A DNA stretch of 64,000 bases. Source: Amycolatopsis sp. CA-128772. GTDB lineage: Bacteria > Actinomycetota > Actinomycetes > Mycobacteriales > Pseudonocardiaceae. Position numbers and translations under genes: made by a program. Within the stretch, counting starts at the first letter, position 1. The number at the start of each line of letters is the position of its first letter. The notes under the pieces are model-generated. The model saw only the letters and a list, made by a program, of their open reading frames with translations, had not been told where the DNA came from and did no database searches. This document shows positions 1 to 6,946 of this stretch, piece by piece. The DNA is taken from assembly GCF_002904295.1 (NCBI RefSeq), contig NZ_PPHG01000040.1:1-64000 (forward strand). The letters are read 5' to 3'.

Positions 1-115
1 CGCCCCAACCCGCCGGAGAATTCCGTGTCGCCACTCGTTGGGGTGAGGCGCCCGTGGTTGTCCGTGCGGCTCTCGGGGTAGCCAGGAGAAACCCCCGTCC
101 GATCGAGGAGTGGCG

Positions 116-310
116 ATGACCGAGAACGAAAACCGGCCCGGCGATCCCGCAGCGGACCTCGCGCGGAGCCGGCAGTCCATCAAAGAGGCCAAAGAAGCCG
201 CCGAGAAGGCCGATCTCGCCGATCCGGCCGAAGGGGCCGCCGACGATGCCGTGCCCACCGATCCGCCCTACCACCACGGCGAGCAGGGCTCCACGCCGTC
301 CGGGACGTAG
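116..310 (+). CDS. small acidic hypothetical protein
   Basis: Encodes about 64 residues, rich in Ala, Asp, Glu and Pro, with a central Lys/Glu/Ala stretch likely to form one helix and a Gly/Pro/Ser-rich tail. No signal peptide, membrane segment or recognised domain. I chose the ATG at 116 over the GTG at 110 because the purine-rich AGGAG at 105-109 gives proper spacing only to the ATG. G/C-ending codons dominate, as in real genes of this window. It stands alone upstream of the first lsr2. Function unknown; probably a cytoplasmic intrinsically disordered protein. Confidence 0.5.
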   Translation: MTENENRPGDPAADLARSRQSIKEAKEAAEKADLADPAEGAADDAVPTDPPYHHGEQGSTPSGT

Positions 311-415
311 GTTTCCGGCCGCATTTCCGCCGGCCTTTCGGCCGGAACGCGGCGGCCGGCGAGTCCTATCAGGACCCGCTCGGCCGCCGTGCGTTACACG
401 TATCCGGGAGGAAAT

Positions 416-471
416 TGCCGAAGGTCTCCTCGGGTGGATACACTCCACCGAAGAACGCCGACCATTGTGCA
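416..471 (+). promoter_or_regulatory. promoter/leader of first lsr2 with motifs shared with second lsr2
   Basis: The stretch GTGGATACACT (434-444) contains a -10-like TACACT, with TTGCCG 18 bases upstream as a possible -35. CATTGTGCA follows at 463-471. The same two motifs, in the same order and 19 instead of 18 bases apart, precede the second lsr2 (9528-9538 and 9558-9566). The promoter reading is inferred; the shared motifs are directly visible. Confidence 0.5.
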
Positions 472-524
472 ACTTGTCACACGTCGCGTTCCCCCGGACG
501 CACATCCAGCTGAGGAGCATTCAC

Positions 525-938
525 GTGGCCCAGAAAGTCCTCGTCGAGATCCTGGACGACATCGACGGCAGCACCGCCGCCCAGACCGTTCAGTTCGGCC
601 TCGACGGCGTCACCTACGAAATCGACCTTTCGGACGAGAACGCCGCCGCCCTGCGCGACGAACTGGCCCGCTTCATCGGGGCCGGCCGGCGCGTCGGCGG
701 CCGGAAGGTCCGGGTCGCGACCGGCCAGTCGACCACCACCAGCACCACCGACCGCGAGCGCAACCAGCAGATCCGCGCCTGGGCCAACGCGAACGGCTAC
801 GAGGTTTCCGAGCGGGGACGGCTGTCCTCCGAGGTGATCTCCGCCTACGAGCAGGCCCAGGTCGAGGAAGCCGAGACGCCCGCCGCGCCGCCGCGCAAGC
901 GTGCGCCGCGCAAGAAGGTCGCCGCCGCCAAGAAGTAA
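525..938 (+). CDS. lsr2: Lsr2-family nucleoid-associated protein (paralogue 1)
   Basis: About 137 residues. Lsr2 proteins bridge AT-rich DNA and silence horizontally acquired genes, an actinobacterial counterpart of H-NS. The N-terminal dimerisation domain starts MAQKVLVEILDDIDG and continues through the typical GVTYEIDLS segment; a basic, Ser/Thr-rich linker (about residues 65-80) leads to the C-terminal DNA-binding part with RERNQQIRAWANANGY and the AT-hook-like SERGRLSS. The tail is Ala/Pro/Lys/Arg-rich. The start is the GTG at 525 with GAGGAG at 512-517. It is strongly similar to the second copy at 9613, differing mainly in the linker and tail. Family assignment is secure; whether this or a copy elsewhere is the main housekeeping Lsr2 cannot be told here. 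Confidence 0.9.
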   Translation: MAQKVLVEILDDIDGSTAAQTVQFGLDGVTYEIDLSDENAAALRDELARFIGAGRRVGGRKVRVATGQSTTTSTTDRERNQQIRAWANANGYEVSERGRLSSEVISAYEQAQVEEAETPAAPPRKRAPRKKVAAAKK

Positions 939-1136
939 CGCGGTGACCGGCAGATCACTGGGGAAAGATCACGGCCGCGCGGGTGGCGGGGACCGAACCT
1001 CCTCGCCGCCCGCGTCCGGCATTCCCGGATCGGCGTGTTCACGGTCACACGAACCGCGTTGTCAGGAATTGTCAGCGCATTCGGCGTAGCGTTTCCGCAA
1101 AACCACAGCGCGACCGGACGGCCACCGACAGCGAAG

Positions 1137-1745
1137 CTATCCGCGCAACGCCGGCCCGATCCACCGGCGGACCAGGGCCCGCAGCTCGTCGTCGGTGAGC
1201 GGCGGGGTCGACGGGTACTGCAGGAACGACAGGAACAGCCGCATCAGGACCTCGGCGAGTCCACGAAGGTCTTCGTCCGTGGTGACGCCGGCGGCCGCCC
1301 AGTCGACCGGGACGTTGCGGAGGATCTGCGCGCCGTAGGAAAAGGCCGGCGGGGACACGACCCCGTCGGTGAAGAAGTCGGCTTCGCCCGCCTGCAGGAG
1401 CAGGCCCATGCGCGGGTCACCGGGGATGGTCCGGACCGCGAACACCACCGACTCCACGGCGGCTTCCCCGGCGCTGCCGAAGGCGGCCAGGTGCCGTTCC
1501 ATCCGACCGGCGAACTCCGCCACCCCGGCCAGGGCCACCGCCCGCAGGATGTCCTTCAGGCCCGGGAAGTAGCGGTACACGGTCTGGCGGGTGACGCCGG
1601 CTTCGGCGGCCACGTCGGACAGGCTCGTTTTGGCCAGGCCGGCCCGGTCGAGGCACGCCGTCGCCGCTTCGACGATCCGGCGGCGTGCCGCGTCTTCGGT
1701 GCCGGGCGGGTTGCCCTGCCATCCGTGGTGCCCCATGCGGTCCAT
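1137..1745 (-). CDS. TetR-family transcriptional regulator
   Basis: 202 residues, normal for TetR. The helix-turn-helix is at about residues 40-62 (SLSDVAAEAGVTRQTVYRYF), followed by a divergent all-helical ligand domain. It is the last gene of a three-gene minus-strand set: FAD oxidoreductase (2814-4274), membrane protein (1765-2817, 4-base overlap), then this gene 19 bases later. The perfect palindrome over the operon promoter (4282-4314) is the obvious candidate operator, which would make the regulator autoregulatory. The ligand is unknown; the neighbouring oxidoreductase suggests a hydrophobic or aromatic compound, but this is inference. Confidence 0.85.
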   Translation of the reverse strand: MDRMGHHGWQGNPPGTEDAARRRIVEAATACLDRAGLAKTSLSDVAAEAGVTRQTVYRYFPGLKDILRAVALAGVAEFAGRMERHLAAFGSAGEAAVESVVFAVRTIPGDPRMGLLLQAGEADFFTDGVVSPPAFSYGAQILRNVPVDWAAAGVTTDEDLRGLAEVLMRLFLSFLQYPSTPPLTDDELRALVRRWIGPALRG

Positions 1746-1764
1746 CTTCCCCGAGCCGGCGGGG

Positions 1765-2817
1765 TCAGCCGGCGGCAGGTGCTTTCCGCGTCAGCGCGAG
1801 CAGCAGCAACCCGGCCGCGGCGAAGCAGGCCAGGGTGTAGAGCCCGCTGCCGTCCGGGGTGACGCCGTCGCGGGCGGCGAAGTACGCCGGCAGGGCGGCG
1901 ATCCAGCACACGAGCAGCCCGCCCAGGTAGACAGCCGGGTAGTGGCGGGTGAACGCGGGCAACGGCTCGTCCCGGGGGAAGCGCAGGCTCGAGCCGACGA
2001 CCACAGCGCCCACCGACCAGATCAGGACCAGCTCGACGCCGAGGATCCAGGCCCGCGCCGTGAAGTTTTCGCCCGCGAGTCCCGAAGGGATCCCGGCGAT
2101 CGCCATGGCCGGCGGCGTCAGCACGCCGGCCACCAGGATCCGCAACGCCAACGGCCACCCGCGGCGCGGCGCCAGGCGCACCACGAGGTACGTCATGGCC
2201 GCCATCGAAACCGACGCGAACAGCACCATGCTGGTCATCGGCACCGACGCGAGCGCCGGGTCATTCACGATCGTGTTGCCCGGGTTCCACGCCCACCACT
2301 TCAGCTGCGGGCCCAGCTGGTCGAAGACCTCGTAGAACACCTGGCAGACGAAGGCGACGGCCACCGAACCGGTCAGCGCGCCCCGGCGGCGGAAGACGCC
2401 GAGCGAGCGCACCACCTCGTAGGCGAGCTGGCTGAAGGCCGGGTAGAACGCCACGATGTAGAGCGGCAGCCGGTCGGCCATGAACTGCACGGTGAACCGG
2501 TTGTGGGCGAAGATGAAGCCGTACACGCGGTCGAGCCCGAACCACTCCGGGAAGTACAGCGGCGGTTCGGTGACGAACAGGTACACCAGCGACGCGCACC
2601 ACAACGCCAGGTTGACCGGATCGCCCGCCCGGTACCGGCGGATCGCGTGAACGAGCGCGAAGACCGCGCCGCCGACGACGAGCAGTTCCAGCAGCGGCAT
2701 CGTCCAGTGCGCGAGCTCCCACGGCGGCCGGACCGAAACCACCGCCGAGACGTCGTGGCAGTCGAACCCGAGGCCGCGCGTGACGGCTTCGGCGTCCGGC
2801 CCGCACCCCGCGCTCAT
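1765..2817 (-). CDS. polytopic integral membrane protein, function unknown
   Basis: 350 residues with roughly seven or eight hydrophobic segments, the first near residues 38-58 (LLELLVVGGAVFALVHAI). Loops are rich in aromatic residues (PPLYFPEWFGL, LKWWAWNPGN), suggesting a membrane-embedded enzyme or a ligand-binding membrane protein rather than a transporter with a recognisable fold. I do not recognise the family with confidence. Its ATG overlaps the stop of the upstream FAD oxidoreductase by four bases, so the two are translationally coupled and probably act on the same substrate. The TetR gene follows 19 bases downstream. Confidence 0.75.
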   Translation of the reverse strand: MSAGCGPDAEAVTRGLGFDCHDVSAVVSVRPPWELAHWTMPLLELLVVGGAVFALVHAIRRYRAGDPVNLALWCASLVYLFVTEPPLYFPEWFGLDRVYGFIFAHNRFTVQFMADRLPLYIVAFYPAFSQLAYEVVRSLGVFRRRGALTGSVAVAFVCQVFYEVFDQLGPQLKWWAWNPGNTIVNDPALASVPMTSMVLFASVSMAAMTYLVVRLAPRRGWPLALRILVAGVLTPPAMAIAGIPSGLAGENFTARAWILGVELVLIWSVGAVVVGSSLRFPRDEPLPAFTRHYPAVYLGGLLVCWIAALPAYFAARDGVTPDGSGLYTLACFAAAGLLLLALTRKAPAAG

Positions 2818-4274
2818 CGCGCAGTCGCCGTCGAGTAGTCCGTCGCCGGCGGTTCGGCCTGCGGGTCGAAGCCGAACGGCACGCGCTGCCGGCCCAGCGC
2901 CGCGCGGACGCGGTGACGCACCAGCCCGGCGAGCACCCGGGGGTTGCGCAGCATCTGCCCCAGCGACTCGTCCAGGTTGAACACCTTGGCGAAGTGCTCG
3001 TCGACCACGGCGTCCTCCCGGGCGGCGCCGACGACGAGGCTAAACGCCGGCGCGGACAGTGCCGCGACGATGCGCCGCCGCCACTCGGGCAGCTTTTCGG
3101 TGCCGGCCGCGCACGCGTACCCCTGGTCCCGCGCCATCGCCAGGCTCCACGGCACGCGGAGCAGCCTGCGCTGCGCGGCGAGGAACCGTGCGGAGAACCC
3201 CGCGTCGAGGTGACCGGCGCGGGCCAAGTGCTCGCGCAGCAGCAGCGCCGAACCCGCCGCGGAGCTGATGCCCTGGGCGTAGAAGGGGTTGAACGCGCAG
3301 ATCGAGTCGCCGACGAACGCCAGCCGCCGCGGCGGGGTCCGCAGCCGGTCGAAGCGCCGCCACCTGTTGCCGGTCGACCGGGTCAGGTGGACCGGCGAGG
3401 CGGGGACGCACCGGTCCATGGCGGCGGCGAACAACGGCGTCCGGACGCGGCGGGCCGTTTCCACGAAGGTGTCGGTGGTGCTGGGCATTTCCAGCCCCCA
3501 CGAGCCCATGCACGCGATGACGCGGTTGCCCTCGATGGGGAAGAAGTTGACCAGGAACTCGTGCTCGGCGGGGTGTGCGCCCTTGTCCGGCGTCGGCATG
3601 ATCACCAGGTGCCGCCACCACCAGGACGCGGGGCGTTCGGCGGGCAGGTCGTACCAGCGCGAGGTGTAGGTGACCTTGGCGTCGAGCGTCCGCACCTCGG
3701 GCTCGGGCCAGCCGGCCGCCACCAGCCAGCCGGCGACCGGGGAACCGCGGCCCATCGCGTCCACCACGAACTCGGCGTCGACGTGGTCTTCGCCCTCGGC
3801 CGTGGTGAAGCCGACGCCGGTGACTTCGCCGTCGTGCGTGGTCAGGCCGCGCACCGAGACCCCTTCGCGGACGACGACGTTGCCCAGTTCCCGCACCTTG
3901 TCCCGCAGCACCCGCTCGATGAGGATCCGCGAGCCGTAGACCATCGTCATGGCGCTGCGCTTGCGGGCCGACCAGCCCGGGCCGTCGAGGTAGGCCGCGT
4001 CCATGGACGGCATCAGCAGGAGGCCGCCGGCGGCGATGAGGTCGTCCTCGAACCCGGGGAACAGCGCGCCGATCGCACGCCGCCCCGAGTTCAGCAGGAA
4101 GTGCGGGTGCTTGCTCTGCGGCACGCCGCGCCGGTGCTCGGCCCCGGCGGGCAGTTCGTCGCGTTCCAGCACCAGCACGTGGTCGAAGTGGGGGGCGAGC
4201 GCGCCGGCGGCGCACAGACCGGCGGCACTGCCGCCCAGGACGACGGCGGTCTTGCCGAGCCGCATGCGAACCAA
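2814..4274 (-). CDS. FAD-dependent oxidoreductase, hydroxylase/halogenase-like
   Basis: 486 residues. The N-terminal Rossmann motif GGSAAGLCAAGAL (from about residue 14), followed by a charged strand end VLERDE, marks the FAD ADP-binding fold. A second conserved element, FVGDSICAFNPFYAQGISSA, corresponds to the GD motif contacting the FAD ribityl chain. This places it with p-hydroxybenzoate-hydroxylase-like or geranylgeranyl-reductase-like flavoproteins. The start may be Met1 or Met4 (MRLGK). First gene of the operon with the membrane protein and TetR regulator, under a near-consensus promoter carrying a palindromic operator. No secondary-metabolite synthase is adjacent, so the substrate is open. 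Confidence 0.8.
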   Translation of the reverse strand: MVRMRLGKTAVVLGGSAAGLCAAGALAPHFDHVLVLERDELPAGAEHRRGVPQSKHPHFLLNSGRRAIGALFPGFEDDLIAAGGLLLMPSMDAAYLDGPGWSARKRSAMTMVYGSRILIERVLRDKVRELGNVVVREGVSVRGLTTHDGEVTGVGFTTAEGEDHVDAEFVVDAMGRGSPVAGWLVAAGWPEPEVRTLDAKVTYTSRWYDLPAERPASWWWRHLVIMPTPDKGAHPAEHEFLVNFFPIEGNRVIACMGSWGLEMPSTTDTFVETARRVRTPLFAAAMDRCVPASPVHLTRSTGNRWRRFDRLRTPPRRLAFVGDSICAFNPFYAQGISSAAGSALLLREHLARAGHLDAGFSARFLAAQRRLLRVPWSLAMARDQGYACAAGTEKLPEWRRRIVAALSAPAFSLVVGAAREDAVVDEHFAKVFNLDESLGQMLRNPRVLAGLVRHRVRAALGRQRVPFGFDPQAEPPATDYSTATAR

Positions 4275-4281
4275 CTCCCGT

Positions 4282-4332
4282 CATTCATACAAAGAGACGT
4301 TGACTGTATGAATGGCCCGGGACGGGTGTCAA
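4282..4332 (-). promoter_or_regulatory. promoter with perfect inverted-repeat operator for the FAD-oxidoreductase operon
   Basis: On the minus strand TTGACA (4327-4332) and TACAGT (4303-4308) are separated by 18 bases, close to the sigma-70 consensus. A perfect 10-bp inverted repeat, CATTCATACA (4282-4291) and TGTATGAATG (4305-4314), overlaps the -10 and the transcription start. A repressor bound here would block transcription; the TetR gene at the operon end is the natural candidate. Confidence 0.75.
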
Positions 4333-4556
4333 GCCCCCTCAGGCGTCCACAGTGGACAGCTTCGCCCGGTTCGCCGGAATTTCCGGGGCTGCTCGTCGTC
4401 GCCGGTTCACCCTGAGCCTTCGCTCCGCTCCTGATCACCGGGCTGACAGCCACCGGGCCGGTCAGCTCCCCCAGGTCTCCCCCCATTCCGGCCGTCTCCC
4501 GGAACCGTTCCGCGCTCTTTTGCCGCGGTCCCCCACCCTCGAAACGGAGAGCCTTC

Positions 4557-5353
4557 GTGTTCGCTCGGAAACTGCGTCCCTCCTGACCGCCGGCTTGCTG
4601 GTGCTCGCCGCCACGGTCCTGACGTCCGGGACCCACGTCGACAATCGGTGCTGCTTCGACTCCGGCAACGCCGAAGCGTCCATCGCCGACACCGGCAACG
4701 GTCACCTGGACGCGATGAACTTCGGCACCGAATGCTGGTTCTCGCCCTGCGTGGGCCAGGGTTCGTGGGTGCAGGCCGACCTGGAGAACGGCCTGTTCCA
4801 GTCCGACGCCGGCCCCGGAACCCACCCAGCCGGGGTACTCCCCGATGCAGCAGGAGGGTTCGATCGTCCTCGGCACCGGCGGCGACAACAGCAACGGCTC
4901 GATCGGGTCGTTCTTCGAAGGCGTGATGACCAGCGGGCTGCCGACCGACGCGCCGACAACGCCGTGCAGGCCAACGTCGTCTCGGTCGGCTACGGCGGCC
5001 CCAGCCCGGTGGCGGGCGGCGCCCTCACCCCCGGGTCGACGATCTCGCTGCGCGCCGAAACCGCGTGCTGCACCACCCGGTACGTCCGGCACCAGTTCGA
5101 CGACGCGGTCACGTCGGTGGCGAGCTCCACCAGCCCGGCGCTGGACGAGGCCGACGCGTCCTGGATCGTCCGCCGCGGGCCGGCGAACCCGTCGTGCGTG
5201 TCGTCCGAGTCCCGCAACTACCCCGGCGACTTCCTGCGCCACTACGACAACACCGTGTACATCGCCGCCGACGGCGGCCCGAACGCCTTCGACGCCACGG
5301 CCTCCTGGGCCGACGACGTCAGCTGGGCCGCCGGCAGCCCCTGGACGCCGTAG
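4557..5353 (+). pseudogene. decayed GH54 alpha-L-arabinofuranosidase with AbfB (CBM42) remnant
   Basis: The reading frame breaks repeatedly but the pieces match a secreted GH54 arabinofuranosidase. A signal-peptide start (GTG at 4557, residues FARKLRPS, then stop) continues one frame over as LLTAGLLVLAATVL. Next comes HVDNRCCFDSGNAE and the segment WVQADLENGLF, which holds the glutamate corresponding to the family nucleophile. The frame switches to give GSIVLGTGGDNSNGSIGSFF, containing the aspartate corresponding to the acid/base, and then EGVMTSGLPTDA. It switches back for NAVQANVVSVGYG and an arabinose-binding C-terminus with RHYDNTVYIA. The start of the catalytic domain and the stretch before the GGDNSN motif are missing. 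At least three frame changes plus deletions make it non-functional, barring sequencing error. Confidence 0.8.
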
Positions 5354-5453
5354 CCCTCCCGGCCCGCGGAACCGGGTCCGGTTCCGCGGGCCCGGCGTTT
5401 CCCGCCGCGCCCGGCCGGGTAGCCACCGGGTGCGACAGAAGGGCGGGCGGGCC

Positions 5454-5831
5454 ATGACGAACGAACCGCCCACGGCCGCGCACCTGCCGGCCGTGGCCGC
5501 CGAACTCGGGCTGCAGCCCGAGGACACCCGCGCCCGCACGGGCGACTTCGAGGGCGGCCGCATCCGGTTCGCGGGCCGCGCTCCGGAGCGCGAACCGAGC
5601 GACTACCTGCTGCTCTGGATCCCGGGCGAAGGCTGGCAGCTCGCGGCCGACGACGGCCGCGACGGCGCGGTGCAGGTCGTGGCCACGCTGCCGGGGGCGC
5701 GAACGCCGGAAGCTGTGGCCGACTTCGTCCTCTCCACCCTCGACGGACGCGGGGAGCGGTTGGTGCGCCGGTCGGACGAGCCGGCCGGGGAGCCGGTTCC
5801 GCCCGGGGTGAAGGACCGGTCGCCGGCGTAG
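5454..5831 (+). CDS. small hypothetical protein
   Basis: 125 residues from the ATG at 5454; a few upstream codons are open but lack a better start. The sequence is soluble, acidic, with a conserved-looking middle (SDYLLLWIPGEGWQLAADDG) followed by a hydrophobic strand/helix pair and a Pro-rich charged tail. No signal peptide or membrane segment. It sits about 100 bases after the arabinofuranosidase remnant and upstream of the sugar isomerase-like gene. I do not recognise a family. Confidence 0.6.
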   Translation: MTNEPPTAAHLPAVAAELGLQPEDTRARTGDFEGGRIRFAGRAPEREPSDYLLLWIPGEGWQLAADDGRDGAVQVVATLPGARTPEAVADFVLSTLDGRGERLVRRSDEPAGEPVPPGVKDRSPA

Positions 5832-5878
5832 CCTTTCGCGGCCTGGCAACGGCTCCAGCCCGACTCCGCACCCGCGTC

Positions 5879-5892
5879 GGAAAGCGCTTTCC
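5879..5892. promoter_or_regulatory. LacI-type palindromic operator
   Basis: GGAAAGCGCTTTCC is a perfect 14-bp palindrome with the central CG typical of LacI/GalR-family operators. It lies 68 bases upstream of the sugar isomerase-like start at 5961. A closely similar perfect palindrome is at 39424-39437 upstream of the cupin/Gfo-Idh genes, suggesting one regulon. No LacI gene is present in the window. Confidence 0.65.
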
Positions 5893-5960
5893 CGTCGCCC
5901 TTGCCCGCCGCGGACGACGTCACTTACGCTCGTAGGAAAGCGATCACCCGGAGGAGCCGC

Positions 5961-6719
5961 GTGCCGGACACCACACGGATCGGCCTGTGCTCGGTGACGT
6001 TCCGCGCGCTGCCCGCCGACGAGGTGGCCCGGGTCGCCGCCGCGGCCGGGCTGCGCCGGGTCGAGTGGGGCGCCGATGTCCACGCTCCCCCGCGGCCGGT
6101 CGCGGCCCTGCGCGAGGTGCGCGAGCAGACCGCCGCCCACGGGCTGACCGCGTGCTCCTACGGCTCGTACTGGCGCGCGGGCCGGGACAGCACCGAGGAG
6201 TTCGACGCCCTCGCCGAAGCCGCGGCCGCCCTCGGCGCGCCGCGGATCCGGGTCTGGGCCGGCACCGAAGACTCCGCGGACGCGTCCGCGCCGGCCCGCG
6301 CGCGGGTGACGGCGGCCCTGCGCGAGGCGGCGTCGATCGCCGCCGGACGGGGACTGACCGTCGCGCTGGAGTTCCACTCCGGCACGCTGGCGGACACCCC
6401 GCCGGCGGCGTTGCGGCTGCTCGACGACGTCGGCCACGACGCACTGTCCACCTACTGGCAGCCCCCGGTCGACGCGCCGGACGAACCGGCGCTCGCCGGC
6501 CTGGCGACGATGCTGGAGCGGGTCAGCGCGGTCCACGTCTTCTCGTGGTGGCCCGGGCCGGCCCGCCTCCCGCTGCACGAACGCGAGCGCCTGTGGCGGC
6601 CCGCGCTGAACCTGGTCGCCGGCCGCCCGGTGGACGTGCTGCTCGAATTCGTGCCGGAGGACGACCCGGCCGTGCTGCCGCGCGAAACGGCGACTCTGCT
6701 GAGCTGGCTCGGGACCTGA
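5961..6719 (+). CDS. sugar phosphate isomerase/epimerase-like TIM-barrel protein
   Basis: 252 residues from the GTG at 5961, chosen for the GGAGGAG Shine-Dalgarno at 5950-5956. The protein follows the xylose-isomerase-like (AP endonuclease 2) TIM-barrel pattern: RIGLCSVTFRALPADEVARV opens the barrel, IRVWAGTEDSAD gives a central strand, VALEFHSGTLADTP carries the conserved metal-binding glutamate, and VHVFSWWPG follows. Family members isomerise or epimerise sugars or act on inositol derivatives, usually with a divalent metal. The LacI-type operator upstream supports a carbohydrate role. The exact substrate cannot be read from sequence. Confidence 0.75.
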   Translation: MPDTTRIGLCSVTFRALPADEVARVAAAAGLRRVEWGADVHAPPRPVAALREVREQTAAHGLTACSYGSYWRAGRDSTEEFDALAEAAAALGAPRIRVWAGTEDSADASAPARARVTAALREAASIAAGRGLTVALEFHSGTLADTPPAALRLLDDVGHDALSTYWQPPVDAPDEPALAGLATMLERVSAVHVFSWWPGPARLPLHERERLWRPALNLVAGRPVDVLLEFVPEDDPAVLPRETATLLSWLGT

Positions 6720-6946
6720 GCTACGCCCACCAGCTCGAAGGACCGGTGGGGGTTCACCTGGCCGGCCCCGGCGTCCACCGGTCGTTGCGGTTGGGCCGTC
6801 CGCGGGACTGGGCCCCGGAACCGGCAACCTGTCGCCGGTCCCCGGCGTTGCTCTGATGGGGTCACCACGGCCCCGGACACGGTCTCGTGCGGCCGGCCGG
6901 GAGTTATCGTCGGGGCACGGGGAGGGAAACCGAGGGGGAATCCGGC

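Noticed and set aside
5935..5948. AGGAAAGCGATCAC, also near 39638, as a further LacI half-site
   Set aside because: It is not palindromic, and the second copy lies within the coding sequence of a membrane protein.
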